Shown: positions 1-8,952 of the stretch, piece by piece | How positions within the stretch are numbered: the stretch's first letter is position 1 | Layout: each line of letters begins with the position of its first letter | Source of the DNA: JANNBN01 sp031430595 | Lineage (GTDB): Bacteria; Actinomycetota; Acidimicrobiia; Acidimicrobiales; JANYDT01 | Assembly: GCA_031430595.1 (NCBI GenBank) | Contig: JANPBU010000030.1 | Location: 124,001-188,000 of the forward strand | DNA length: 64,000 nt | Reading direction: 5' to 3' | Translations under genes and position numbers: made by a program | The notes under the pieces: generated by a model | Told to the model about the DNA's origin: nothing | What the model saw: the letters and a program-made list of their open reading frames with translations, nothing else | The model's database searches: none

Positions 1-1
1 A

Positions 2-847
2 ACGCTTGCCGGGGTTCCGTATGGGCTGGTGCTTTCCGGTGGTGGGGCGCGCGGATTCGCGCATCTCGGGGTCGTTCGAGCTATGTGTGAGCTGAACATT
101 CCTTGCGACATTGTCGGTGGGACCAGCATCGGTGCAGTGATGGCGGTCTATCAGGGTATGGACATGACGGTTGAGGAACAACTGAGGCAAACTGAGGTCG
201 GCTTCAAGGGACTCAACGACTTCACGTTGCCGGTTGTATCGCTATTGAAGGGCCAACGTACGAGCGAGCGTATTCAACAGCATGTAGGTGAACATACGAT
301 CGAGGACCTTTGGATTCCGTACTTTTGTGTTTCAACGAACCTGTCAACAAACGACATGAAGATCCACGATGGCGGTTCGATTGCTACAGCGGTTCGGTCA
401 AGTCTGGCGCTTCCCGGGATCTTCCCTCCGGTTCACGATGGAGAGCATTTTTTGGTGGACGGTGGTGTCCTGAATAACTTCCCGCTCGATGTAATGCGAG
501 CCCGGAATCCGTTCGGGAAGGTCATTGCGGTTGATGTGGCAGCAAACATGCTGTTGGATGCTCTCGGAAACTTCGGTCTCCAACTTTCGGGGTGGAGGGC
601 AGCGGCCGCAATACTCCGGCGAAAACCGCTCGCGCCGAGTATTGCTACCACTCTCGTACGTACCTCGGTCATTGGTTCAGCGCGAGACCGTGACCGTTAT
701 CTTCGGTTGCGCTACGCCGATCTGCACATGGAGTTGGCGCTGAAGGATTGTGGCCTTCTTGACTTTGGTGCCGTTAGAGAGGTTGCTGAATATGGCTACG
801 ACGCAGCATTGCCTCAGCTCACCACCTGGTGGACGTCGACCGAATAG
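2..847 (+). CDS. Patatin-like phospholipase, cut by the window edge
   Basis: Serine lipid hydrolase of the patatin/RssA-NTE class, expected to deacylate phospholipids or lysophospholipids near the membrane. The visible part has the oxyanion motif GGGARG (nt 38-55), the nucleophile elbow GTSIGA (nt 119-136) and the partner aspartate in DGG (nt 458-466), so the Ser-Asp dyad is complete. A GTG at 29 could be a start, but the frame is open to the edge and reads a family-like lead-in (PYGLVLSGGG), so the gene very likely begins outside the window; NTE-type relatives carry cyclic-nucleotide-binding domains there. It ends 21 bp from the convergent thioesterase gene. Family assignment is firm, substrate unknown. 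Confidence 0.85.
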   Translation, partial: TLAGVPYGLVLSGGGARGFAHLGVVRAMCELNIPCDIVGGTSIGAVMAVYQGMDMTVEEQLRQTEVGFKGLNDFTLPVVSLLKGQRTSERIQQHVGEHTIEDLWIPYFCVSTNLSTNDMKIHDGGSIATAVRSSLALPGIFPPVHDGEHFLVDGGVLNNFPLDVMRARNPFGKVIAVDVAANMLLDALGNFGLQLSGWRAAAAILRRKPLAPSIATTLVRTSVIGSARDRDRYLRLRYADLHMELALKDCGLLDFGAVREVAEYGYDAALPQLTTWWTSTE

Positions 848-868
848 AGGCCAACGATTACTGGGTCG

Positions 869-1714
869 CTACTCGTCGAACTGGAAGAGCATGACCTGCG
901 TGGCCCGTGCAGCAAGTATACCGGTGCGGGGGTCCCACAAATCAACGGTTGCCGACGCGTACCCGTTATCGGCCCATACGCAGCGCGAGTGAGAAAGGGT
1001 CCATCCCGGGGTGAGATCACCAAATACGTGGATGGTCAGATCGACGCTCGGTGCGAACCAGTTTTGCTCGCTCACCTTCGACCCCACGGCGCCTGGCATC
1101 GAGTCGGCCAGAACGGCAATGGCGGCCGAATGGAGCAGTCCATTATCGGTGATCGGCTGTTCGTGAAAGCGGAACCACATTGCCTCTTCGGCGCGACTGT
1201 CAACCCATGGTTCGTGGTCCCATCGTCCGATGGCCAGCTTGCTTTCGCAGACTTCGGTCCAGTAGCGGGGCGCCGGAAACTGAAGTACAAAGTCGTCAGG
1301 TTTTGCTTCGGCCCAAGATTTACAAACCTCGACCACCGGAACGTCAGGCATGTCAACGTCGGTAAACGTAAAACCTTTTCGATCAGCCCCGAACGCTGCG
1401 ATCGCGGTTAAACCCGCGGGGCTGCCCGGATTGCGCACAGTGGCGGTCAGTTGAGTGACAGATCTCCCGCGCCGCAATACGGTGACGTCAATTTCGATTG
1501 GCCCAGACCGGACGGGTCCGGCAAACATGGCGGTAACGGTTCGCAGCTTTTGGGCACTGTCACCGACCACCCTGGTCATGGCTTCAATTGCTAGGGCCAC
1601 CGGAAACCCACCAATGGGAAGCGAGACAATGCTCCAGACGTCGCCTATCGAACCGCGAAACGATGTGGCGGTGTTACCCGCTTGAAGGTTGAGGTCTTCC
1701 CAAGGTGAACTCAT
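869..1714 (-). CDS. Acyl-CoA thioesterase, double-hotdog (TesB-like) family
   Basis: Predicted cytoplasmic hydrolase of acyl-CoA thioesters. Its 281 residues match the usual size of a TesB-type protein with two hotdog folds. The N-terminal half carries the hotdog-like stretch LRTVTAMFAGPVRSGPIEID and the C-terminal half ends with the typical strand pattern of the second hotdog (ASATVDLWDPRTGILAARAT). The gene follows the membrane-protein gene at 1758-2924 on the same strand after 43 bp and could be cotranscribed. No strong ribosome binding site precedes the ATG. Neighbours do not reveal the acyl substrate. Family call is good, chain-length preference unknown. Confidence 0.75.
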   Translation of the reverse strand: MSSPWEDLNLQAGNTATSFRGSIGDVWSIVSLPIGGFPVALAIEAMTRVVGDSAQKLRTVTAMFAGPVRSGPIEIDVTVLRRGRSVTQLTATVRNPGSPAGLTAIAAFGADRKGFTFTDVDMPDVPVVEVCKSWAEAKPDDFVLQFPAPRYWTEVCESKLAIGRWDHEPWVDSRAEEAMWFRFHEQPITDNGLLHSAAIAVLADSMPGAVGSKVSEQNWFAPSVDLTIHVFGDLTPGWTLSHSRCVWADNGYASATVDLWDPRTGILAARATQVMLFQFDE

Positions 1715-1757
1715 CGATCAACATCTTCGTCGATGTGAAGGAACAAATGCCGGGTTT

Positions 1758-2924
1758 TCACACGTCGAGGCTAGAGACGACTCCTGCCAGCACCGGGCCG
1801 AGCATGAGTAGAAAGCCAATGAGTAGGTTCTTCTCCATACTCGCCTGAAACTGCTGAATCATTAACAAAGGGCTTTCGAGGGCGGGGTGGCTCGACCAGG
1901 TGAACGCGTCAACGAATTGCTGGGTGAATGGTCGACCTTGTTGCAATGTTGATTCGCCCGAGAGAGTTGCCAGTGTGGTGATTATAACCGCGCTTACAAT
2001 ACGTCCACCGTCGGTTTCTCTACTTCCGAGGCGCATCATCCAACCGGTAAGAATTCCGATGAAGATCGGAACCCACGGTAGCTCGCCACCAACACGCACT
2101 ACCCCTTGAACCCATGCCCACGTTGCCAACGCGGCCACGAGCATCGCAGGAATAAGCGGAACGATAAACGGAAGTGTACGAACCGATACTTTCCCAACCG
2201 AACGTGCATCAACAACCATTGACTGCGCGTTTGCTTGGGTGATCGAAATCCCGGCCCGTTTCGCTGCTTTCTGAGCCTTGCGTTGATCGCGCTCGGTCGG
2301 CCCCATGGTGCCCGCACGATGAACCTCCGGTGGAGGAAGAACCCGCGGGTCGATCGGTGCCGGTGTTTTTGCCGGTGCATCGATCTGCATGGTTGGTCGC
2401 CGAAAGAAGCCCCGCCGGTTCGTGTTGTTCTTGGCCCGTTCTCGGCGAAGTTCTTCCCGCGGGGAAAGCGCCTTGCGCGATTTTGCGGCACCCGGAGAAC
2501 TCGGGGGTACCCATGGTTGGGGCGCAATCGTTGCGGAATCGCCGTGCCTCGTCGGTGCCGGTTGGGCCACGGATGCGGGACCGCCGGGTTGAGCACTACC
2601 GGGTTGAGCACTACTGGGCTGAGGAGCTTCGACGGTCTCAAGCGTTGGTTCGGGCGTATCCCACGTTGGTCGCTTTGAGAGCATCGCCAAAACATCCACC
2701 GGAGAAGTTTGAGATGCGTTTCGTTCTGCACTGAGAATTTGTTCGATGGCTGCGAGTTGTTCCGGGTTCGCGATTCCTTCGCCAGTATGGGCAGCTTCGT
2801 GCGGTGGGTCAACCTGAACCGAAGCTGTTTCAAACAATCCTTTGCCCCTCTGGGGGACCGTTGCACTGCCAGCTTTCTTTAACCATGCTGGGGTGGAGGT
2901 TGGTTGGTCCCCTTGCTCTGACAT
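1758..2924 (-). CDS. Membrane protein with long Pro/Ala-rich cytoplasmic N-terminus, unknown function
   Basis: I do not recognise a family. Residues 1-180 are hydrophilic and rich in Pro, Ala, Ser and Gln. They include a short tandem repeat (SAQPG twice, encoded by a 15-bp direct repeat near 2582-2615) and a highly charged Arg/Lys block around 150-175. The C-terminal third has about four hydrophobic segments (roughly 258-278, 290-306, 314-330, 368-386). The layout suggests a disordered cytoplasmic arm tethered to a small membrane domain. It is divergent from the LuxR-type gene at 3033, with 108 bp between the starts. Lineage-specific and uncharacterised as far as I can tell. Confidence 0.7.
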   Translation of the reverse strand: MSEQGDQPTSTPAWLKKAGSATVPQRGKGLFETASVQVDPPHEAAHTGEGIANPEQLAAIEQILSAERNASQTSPVDVLAMLSKRPTWDTPEPTLETVEAPQPSSAQPGSAQPGGPASVAQPAPTRHGDSATIAPQPWVPPSSPGAAKSRKALSPREELRRERAKNNTNRRGFFRRPTMQIDAPAKTPAPIDPRVLPPPEVHRAGTMGPTERDQRKAQKAAKRAGISITQANAQSMVVDARSVGKVSVRTLPFIVPLIPAMLVAALATWAWVQGVVRVGGELPWVPIFIGILTGWMMRLGSRETDGGRIVSAVIITTLATLSGESTLQQGRPFTQQFVDAFTWSSHPALESPLLMIQQFQASMEKNLLIGFLLMLGPVLAGVVSSLDV

Positions 2925-3032
2925 ACCTGTTTATCGGCCACCAGTCGGTGGGGCTTGAGTTCGGAAAAAAAAAGTAGAACTTCTTCGAAATTGTTCGCGA
3001 CAAATTGCCTAAGGCAGCGTCGCACTATCTGA

Positions 3033-3596
3033 ATGAAACTCGATGAGGGTGCGGCCGTCTCCGCAGAGGTAATTCTGGTCACGGGGGAAGCCATTGGCGG
3101 CGAGGCCGTTCTTCGTGCTTTGTTTCAGGCCTGTCCGTCTGTTGCCATGTTGACGCCTGAACAAGCAGCCGAAGCTGTTGCGTCGGGTGGTGTCAAGGCT
3201 GTGGTGTTGATGCCACGTAATGTTGATGCTTCGAAGGTCATCCTTGCGTTGCAGCGCCGTCGTGGTAGCCGCCTTATTATTGCGGCAGCCGGAATTTCTG
3301 CTCCACCGCCGGGAATCGACGAGATCCAGCCGTTTATGGCTGAAACCCTCGACGATGTTCTCGAGTTCATTCGCCGGCTGAACCGTCGCACGATGACTCT
3401 CGGTTTGACCGATCGCCATATCGACATTTTGCAGCGTCTCGCAATGGGCGACACGCCGACCGAAGCTGCCATAGTTTTGGGTATCACCACAAAGACGCTG
3501 AACAATCATCTGGGCGTCGTCTACAAGCGACTTGCAACCAGAAACATCACTCAAGCCGTGTTGCTTGCGGTGCGGGCCGGAATAGTCACCCTGTAG
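3033..3596 (+). CDS. LuxR-type transcriptional regulator with degenerate receiver-like N-terminus
   Basis: The C-terminal ~60 residues form a LuxR/GerE helix-turn-helix (LTDRHIDILQRLAMGDTP, then the recognition helix region KTLNNHLGVVYKRL). The N-terminal ~120 residues have alternating strands and helices like a receiver domain, but no acidic pocket or conserved phosphoacceptor aspartate is visible, so phosphorylation control is doubtful. The general plan resembles the regulator at 55381-56181 in the pilus region. It is divergent from the membrane-protein gene at 1758-2924. Its target is unknown; the divergent neighbour is the simplest guess. Confidence 0.7.
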   Translation: MKLDEGAAVSAEVILVTGEAIGGEAVLRALFQACPSVAMLTPEQAAEAVASGGVKAVVLMPRNVDASKVILALQRRRGSRLIIAAAGISAPPPGIDEIQPFMAETLDDVLEFIRRLNRRTMTLGLTDRHIDILQRLAMGDTPTEAAIVLGITTKTLNNHLGVVYKRLATRNITQAVLLAVRAGIVTL

Positions 3597-3615
3597 CGCT
3601 GATCCCGTAAGGCAA

Positions 3616-4704
3616 TCAGCCCGGAGGGACCGTTGGCCCGATGGGAAGTGTCACCACCATGCGACATCCCGTTGGGTCAACTTGTTCTACCCGTATGGTT
3701 CCGCCGTGCAGTTCGACGATCCATTGAACAATTGACAAGCCGAGGCCTGATCCTCCGTCTTGGGTTCGTCTGGCGGCGTCGCTTCGTGAGAACCGCTCGA
3801 ACACTCTGAGGGCATCTGTTGGGTCGATTCCGGGGCCGGCGTCTTCGACTTCGATGTGTACGGTTCGTCCGTTGACGGGTGAATGTCGTACCCGAAAAAT
3901 GATGGTCGAATCGGGTGGCGCGTGACGAAGTGCGTTGTCGCCGAGGTTAGTGATCACTTGACGAAGCCGTTCTTCGTCGGCAGTGACCGTGAGCTCTTGG
4001 TCAGCATCAATATGCACTCGTACGGTGTCAGACCTCATGCGCATCGTGGCCGCGACCTCTTCGAGGAGCTCGCTAATGAGAACCTGCGATGGGCGAAGCG
4101 GAACTACGCCCGATTCAAGCCGAGACAAATCAAGCAACTGGTCAACGAGGCGTCCGAGTCGTTCCGCCTGGCTCAGCATGATGCGTAAATGCTCAGGGGT
4201 GGGTTGAGACACTTGATCAACGAGGTTTTCGGCGACCGCTCGAATCACGGTGATGGGGGTTCGAAGTTCGTGGGCAGCGTTGGCAACGAGGTCTCGTCGA
4301 AAGCGGTCGACCTCTGCAAGCTGAACTGCCATTTGATCAAACGAGCGCGCCAGTTGTCTGATTTCCGAAGCGCCGGTGTCGGTGGGAAGTCGAATGTTGT
4401 AGTTACCTGAAGCCATTGCTTGTGCGGCGTTTGCGATATCTCGTAGTGGTGCGGTGGTTCCACGCGCGAGGAATTGGATGATGGCCAGCGATGCAAGACC
4501 TGCCCCGGCCATGGCAAGCGGCCACCAAACGTTCAAAAACAATGCGACCATGACCGTCAATATGCTGGCGGCGACCCCGCTGACGATGGCCACACCGAGC
4601 CGCACTTTGATCGAAGCCGAACCGAGCGTCGAGATGACCCTCCACACCGTACGGGGAATACTGCGAACTGCAGGAACCTGGCGTTTCGGTATTCCAGCGT
4701 TCAT
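3616..4704 (-). CDS. Sensor histidine kinase with HAMP domain
   Basis: Membrane sensor kinase, partner of the response regulator directly upstream. Taken from the ATG at 4704 it has 362 residues: two close hydrophobic segments (about 34-58 and 60-80) with almost no extracytoplasmic loop, HAMP (about 82-135), a HisKA domain with phospho-acceptor H145 in AAHELRTP, then the HATPase boxes N (NLGDNALRHAP), G1 (DAGPGI) and G2 (GGSGLGLSI). The frame is open to an earlier ATG at 4863, but that start would overlap the regulator gene by 119 bp; 4704 leaves a 40-bp gap and keeps every domain. The lack of a periplasmic domain suggests sensing in or near the membrane. Confidence 0.85.
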   Translation of the reverse strand: MNAGIPKRQVPAVRSIPRTVWRVISTLGSASIKVRLGVAIVSGVAASILTVMVALFLNVWWPLAMAGAGLASLAIIQFLARGTTAPLRDIANAAQAMASGNYNIRLPTDTGASEIRQLARSFDQMAVQLAEVDRFRRDLVANAAHELRTPITVIRAVAENLVDQVSQPTPEHLRIMLSQAERLGRLVDQLLDLSRLESGVVPLRPSQVLISELLEEVAATMRMRSDTVRVHIDADQELTVTADEERLRQVITNLGDNALRHAPPDSTIIFRVRHSPVNGRTVHIEVEDAGPGIDPTDALRVFERFSRSDAARRTQDGGSGLGLSIVQWIVELHGGTIRVEQVDPTGCRMVVTLPIGPTVPPG

Positions 4705-4744
4705 TGGAACGAGTTCATCGGGTGTGACACCGAGTCCCGATACG

Positions 4745-5461
4745 TCACCGCGCCCCGAGTCCGTACCCGACGCCGTGCGCTGTTCGAATAAAGCCGCTGC
4801 CAAGCTTGCGGCGAACTGCCTGGATGTGTGAATCGACAGTTCGCTCGCCCGAACCGTCTGCATAGCCCCAGACTTTCATCAGTAACTCTTCTCGCGTGAA
4901 GATCACGTTTGGGTAGCGAAGAAACCAGACAGCCAAATCAAACTCGGTGACCGTCAGGTGCACGGTTTCGCCATCAACACATGCGAGTCGCCCCGACGGA
5001 TCAATCTCGATACTTCCGTGACGATAGCGTTCTGGTGTTGCTGCACTGTCGTTTGTGGTGGCCCGTCGCAACACTGCGTGAACTCTCGCCACAAGTGCCC
5101 GGGGGCTAAAGGGTTTTGTGACGTAGTCGTCGGCACCAACACCGAGACCAAGAACCTGGTCGACCTCCGAGTCACGCGCCGTGAGCATGATGACCGGAAC
5201 ATGACGTTCCTTCTGGATTCGTCTGCACACTTCGAATCCATCGAACCCGGGAAGCATTACGTCGAGAATAACGAGGTCGGGTGCGATGCGGTTGACGAGA
5301 TCGACGCCAGACGGACCATCTTCGGCTACCTCTACCGCGAAACCTTCTGCGCGCAGACGAGCTGCAATTGAGTCTGAGATGGCCTGCTCATCTTCGATGA
5401 TCGCAATTGTTCCGATGGATACGGCTCGGCTGTCTTGGCGGTTTTCGTCAGTAGTCACCAT
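4745..5461 (-). CDS. OmpR/PhoB-family response regulator
   Basis: DNA-binding response regulator paired with the downstream kinase. The receiver domain has acidic residues E23/D24, phosphoacceptor D67 (ILDVMLPG) and K116 (TKPF). The C-terminal winged helix is complete and ends in the typical GVGYGLGAR. At 238 residues it is a normal length. The kinase gene follows after about 40 bp. The flippase-like gene lies 49 bp upstream on the same strand, so a three-gene transcript (flippase, regulator, kinase) is possible and would point to envelope-lipid stress, but no binding site was identified. Confidence 0.9.
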   Translation of the reverse strand: MVTTDENRQDSRAVSIGTIAIIEDEQAISDSIAARLRAEGFAVEVAEDGPSGVDLVNRIAPDLVILDVMLPGFDGFEVCRRIQKERHVPVIMLTARDSEVDQVLGLGVGADDYVTKPFSPRALVARVHAVLRRATTNDSAATPERYRHGSIEIDPSGRLACVDGETVHLTVTEFDLAVWFLRYPNVIFTREELLMKVWGYADGSGERTVDSHIQAVRRKLGSGFIRTAHGVGYGLGAR

Positions 5462-5510
5462 GGATCGCTTCTTTTTAAGTTGTTACTTCTTTATGAAGTG
5501 GTGCTCGGTG

Positions 5511-6731
5511 TTACGCAACTTCTCCGAGCCCAGAAGGAACTGATACGCCCAGCGTATCGAATGCCGCTTCAACTGCCACAACAACTTCATCGACACGGGC
5601 TGGAAGGTGGTGGACGGGCCGAACAAGATGTCGTTCGTTTCGCACGACCGAGCGACGCCAAAGGGCCATGGTGATGGGGCCAGTCAGCAGTGGCAGCACA
5701 AATGTGACGGCCCGGAATAGGCCGATCGCGGCGAGCGCAATCGGCCGTTGTGCGCCGAGAGCAACCAAGGCAGAAAGCAGGCCGGCGTCAAGTACGCCCA
5801 ACCCGCCCGGAAGCGGTGCAAATGTGGCCAGTGTGCGGGCCACTGAGAACACCGCAATGATGGTGATTGGCGCAAGTGCACGGGTAACAAGCCCGTTGGC
5901 ATCGGTTGCAACGGGGCTATCGAGTGCGCCGAGACCTCGCAGGCACATAATCAAAACCAACGACAGCGTTGCTTGATTACAAAGTGCGCAGAGCACTGCG
6001 ACGAGACCGCGACGGCCAAGCATTGGGATGGCTGCGGTTCGCAGGCGTTCGGCCTCTCCGAGAATGTCGATCCGGTCGAGTATCACCCTGACAGGTTTTG
6101 GGGTGAGACGTGCAATGAAACGGTGGTTTCGAACCTGAAGCATCCGCATTACCTGGCGGGCAATGAAGGCAACCATTTTTGGTGATCGCAACATCACCGA
6201 CCAAAACACCAAGGGTCCGACGGAAAGCGCAAACCCAACAATCATTACTAGGTAGTGCAACTTCGTGGCGAGGCCGTTGGTCCACATCCAGATGGCACCA
6301 AGCATCGCAACGAACCACAACGTGATAGCGGGCAGTACCGAGGTAGCCGTTACGGAGGTCGCGATTTGTTCGGGTGTAACACCCCATCGTCGAAGCATTG
6401 CGACTTTTACGCCGGTGCCTACAGCGCCACCACCGACTGTTGCGTTAGAACACGCCACGTATGCCTCATTAGCGACGAGGGCCCGAGGAATAGAAAGTTC
6501 GTCGACGGTTGCAACGAGCAATGAAGCCTGTATGAACCGGTGAAGCGCAACGGTAACAACGATGAAAAATACCGCTGTAAGCGAGAGTGATCGAAGTTCC
6601 CGGGCCGCCTCCAAAACGGTTCCTCGGTGAAAAATGGCTGCGCCAACAAGGAACGTAAGCACGAGCGCGCTTCCAACCAGTGATCGCCTTCGAGTTGTTC
6701 TGGAGGCCGGCGTTGTCACAGGGGAAGTCAT
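5511..6731 (-). CDS. LPG-synthase transmembrane-domain (UPF0104-like) membrane protein
   Basis: Polytopic membrane protein (406 residues, about eight to nine hydrophobic segments) resembling the flippase-like transmembrane domain of MprF/AglD proteins, which moves or presents lipid-linked products. A family-like signature is the glycine-rich segment NATVGGGAVGTGVKVAMLRRWG near one third of its length and a second glycine-rich stretch APLPGGLGVLDAGLL near the end. No lysyl-transferase catalytic domain is attached. The chosen start is the ATG at 6731, because the upstream extension to 6797 runs through the 15-bp direct repeats in the divergent intergenic region. It sits just upstream of a two-component pair. 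Substrate unknown. Confidence 0.7.
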   Translation of the reverse strand: MTSPVTTPASRTTRRRSLVGSALVLTFLVGAAIFHRGTVLEAARELRSLSLTAVFFIVVTVALHRFIQASLLVATVDELSIPRALVANEAYVACSNATVGGGAVGTGVKVAMLRRWGVTPEQIATSVTATSVLPAITLWFVAMLGAIWMWTNGLATKLHYLVMIVGFALSVGPLVFWSVMLRSPKMVAFIARQVMRMLQVRNHRFIARLTPKPVRVILDRIDILGEAERLRTAAIPMLGRRGLVAVLCALCNQATLSLVLIMCLRGLGALDSPVATDANGLVTRALAPITIIAVFSVARTLATFAPLPGGLGVLDAGLLSALVALGAQRPIALAAIGLFRAVTFVLPLLTGPITMALWRRSVVRNERHLVRPVHHLPARVDEVVVAVEAAFDTLGVSVPSGLGEVA

Positions 6732-6770
6732 CGGCAGTTGTGTGGTGCAGCTAAACGGTTCATCTAGTGG

Positions 6771-6802
6771 TTCGTAGCAATTCGGCGTTCGTAGCAATTC
6801 GG
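6771..6802. repeat. Two 15-bp direct repeats, 17-bp period
   Basis: The sequence TTCGTAGCAATTCGG occurs at 6771-6785 and again at 6788-6802 in the divergent region between the flippase-like gene and the S9 peptidase gene. The second copy is followed by a G/T-rich run. Spacing and position suggest two operator sites or a small duplication; no binding protein is known. Confidence 0.75.
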
Positions 6803-6840
6803 GGGGCTTTTTTCTGAGTTTTGGAGTTGCGATACGTGAA

Positions 6841-6846
6841 TAGTGT
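6841..6846 (+). promoter_or_regulatory. -10 element TAGTGT of the S9 peptidase gene
   Basis: Lies 6 nt before the GTG at 6853, so transcription would begin at or next to the start codon (leaderless). Confidence 0.5.
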
Positions 6847-6852
6847 GGGTTC

Positions 6853-8856
6853 GTGAATCGTGCTGACTTTCCTACCCCCTCTATGGTGGCCTTAGGTAGT
6901 TCCTTAGCGGAAGTCCGTTTGAGCCCAAACGGACTAAACGTTGGTTACGTATCGCGGTTAGGTGACTCAACCGACCTGGTGATTCGGTCGTTGGGTGGCA
7001 TCGGCGAGGTTGGGCCAGAGGTGATTCTCACGACTGCACCCCGGTTAAGCGGTCCTCATCCTGACGGTGGTGGGTCGTGGTGTTGGTCACCCGACGGTTC
7101 GTTTGTGGTGTTCGTTGGACGCGATCGGTGTTTATGGAAGGTTGCGACGGCCGGCGGCCAACCGAAGCTGGTCGTTGAACCGCACGGGTTGCGACCAGGG
7201 GTCGGGTTGTGGTCGCCGTCGGTTTCGCCCGATGGTCAATGGATTGCATACGTGCAAGACGACGATGAGCGCTCAGATGTCGCGATTGTTTCCATCGATG
7301 GCGGTTGGCCAATTCGGATGACGTCGGCGCCTCAAGCGGTCGCTGGCCAAGAAACTGGTCAAGAGGCTGGTCAAGAAGCACTGGGGACGCGGGCCGATTT
7401 TGTTATAGACCCCGATTGGGGCCCTGACGGGTACTTGGCGTGGCACGCTTGGAAGGTACCCGACATGCCCTGGGACGGTGGGTGGATCGAGGTAGCGAAC
7501 ATCGACGCTTCTGGTCGTACTACTTGGAAGGCGGCAATGGAGTACGGCTCGGTTGGTCAGCCGCGTTGGTCACCACGTGCTCGTGCTGCCTCAGTTGGTG
7601 GGGCGGCGTTGGCGTTTGTGAGCGATGAATCGAACGGGTGGAAGAACGTAACCGTGGTTCAAATCGGTTCGGATGAGGTCGGTGCAGATAATCAAGACCT
7701 TTCAGTCGGACGACTCTTTAGTGAACCGAACGAGCATGCGGAACCCACGTGGGGCCCGGGGCAACGGTCGTTTTGTTGGTCTCCGGACGGCTCAATGTTG
7801 GCTTTCGAACGTAACGAAGAAGGTTTTGGTCGCCTCTGTGTGGTGAGCACCCAAACTTCGAGTCGGGCCACAGAATTGGTTGGTCGCGGTGTGCATCGGT
7901 CGCTTTCCTGGTCGAGTTCGGGCGCGATCGAACGGATCGCGGCCATAAGACAAGGCGCAACGACACCAACTCAGATCGTCCTGTACGAGCGTGCAGTCCA
8001 AGTCGTGGGCGCCGAGATGACAGCCGATTGGACGAGGTCGATCATTGCGCGTGGTCCGGTTGCGGGTTGGGAAACCGCTGATCTGGTTGAACCTACGCCG
8101 CTCCGGTATGCGGCCCTCGATGGCACGCAGGTGAACGGTCGCCTCTATCGGCCAACCGGAATCGATGGGCCAACACCACTGATTGTTTCAATTCATGGGG
8201 GCCCAACGTCTCAAACGCGGGTCTCGTGGAATGCTCGGTTCTCGTTTCTGATCGCTCGGGGGTGGTCGGTGTTTGTGCCAGATCATCGCGGGTCAACAGG
8301 TTGGGGGCGGGCGTATCAGCAGGCGATGAACGGGCGGTGGGGTGAACTTGATGTGGAAGATACCGTTGCTGGTGTGCGCCACTTGGTAGCCGCTGGCCTG
8401 GTCGACGCGTCGAAGGTAGTACCGATGGGAGGCTCGGCCGGTGGATTCACTGTGCTTGGCCTCCTCGGGAAATTTCCCACAGAGTTCGCTGGAGGAATTG
8501 ATTTGTACGGCGTGGCCGACCTACTGAGCCTCGACGCAACCACTCATCGTTACGAACGTCACTATCAGCAACACCTCGTTGGTCAGCGTCCTGAACATGA
8601 TGACCGCTACCGTGACCGGTCGCCGGTGAACTTCGCCGATCAGATTGTCGCCCCGCTGTTGGTACTGCACGGCGATGCTGATGACAGCGTGGTGATCGAA
8701 CAGTCGGTGGCTGTAGTCGAAGCTATTCGTCGAGCCGGTGGTGAGGTTGAGTTCGTCACGTATCCCGGTGAAGGGCACGGGTGGCGTCGACCCGAAACAA
8801 CCATTGATGAGTTGACCAAAATCGAGGCCTTTTTAGGAAAAATTTTCGCTGGTTGA
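6853..8856 (+). CDS. S9-family (prolyl oligopeptidase-like) serine peptidase
   Basis: Cytoplasmic peptidase with an N-terminal beta-propeller (about residues 10-400, repeated SPDG motifs of TolB/DPP-like blades) and a C-terminal alpha/beta-hydrolase domain. The catalytic triad is visible: S528 in GGSAGGF, D610 in HGDADD and H642 in GEGHGW. At 667 residues it is close to acylaminoacyl-peptidase and DPP-like family members. No signal peptide is seen. The propeller contains a four-residue tandem repeat GQEA/GQET (12-bp DNA repeat at about 7342-7380), probably in a surface loop. The GTG start is supported by a -10 hexamer 6 nt upstream. Divergent from the flippase-like gene. Substrate unknown. 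Confidence 0.85.
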   Translation: MNRADFPTPSMVALGSSLAEVRLSPNGLNVGYVSRLGDSTDLVIRSLGGIGEVGPEVILTTAPRLSGPHPDGGGSWCWSPDGSFVVFVGRDRCLWKVATAGGQPKLVVEPHGLRPGVGLWSPSVSPDGQWIAYVQDDDERSDVAIVSIDGGWPIRMTSAPQAVAGQETGQEAGQEALGTRADFVIDPDWGPDGYLAWHAWKVPDMPWDGGWIEVANIDASGRTTWKAAMEYGSVGQPRWSPRARAASVGGAALAFVSDESNGWKNVTVVQIGSDEVGADNQDLSVGRLFSEPNEHAEPTWGPGQRSFCWSPDGSMLAFERNEEGFGRLCVVSTQTSSRATELVGRGVHRSLSWSSSGAIERIAAIRQGATTPTQIVLYERAVQVVGAEMTADWTRSIIARGPVAGWETADLVEPTPLRYAALDGTQVNGRLYRPTGIDGPTPLIVSIHGGPTSQTRVSWNARFSFLIARGWSVFVPDHRGSTGWGRAYQQAMNGRWGELDVEDTVAGVRHLVAAGLVDASKVVPMGGSAGGFTVLGLLGKFPTEFAGGIDLYGVADLLSLDATTHRYERHYQQHLVGQRPEHDDRYRDRSPVNFADQIVAPLLVLHGDADDSVVIEQSVAVVEAIRRAGGEVEFVTYPGEGHGWRRPETTIDELTKIEAFLGKIFAG

Positions 8857-8952
8857 TGCCACAAATTTGCAGAGTGCTGAGCGGCCACCACAATGCCGCC
8901 TACTGGTCGTTCGTTGTCGATACCACCGCCGGTGCATCTAACGTGTACGTCG

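Noticed and set aside
3598..3620. Terminator between the LuxR-type gene and the convergent histidine kinase
   Set aside because: GCTGAT/ATCAGC gives only a 6-bp stem with an 11-nt loop and no T-run; too weak to call.
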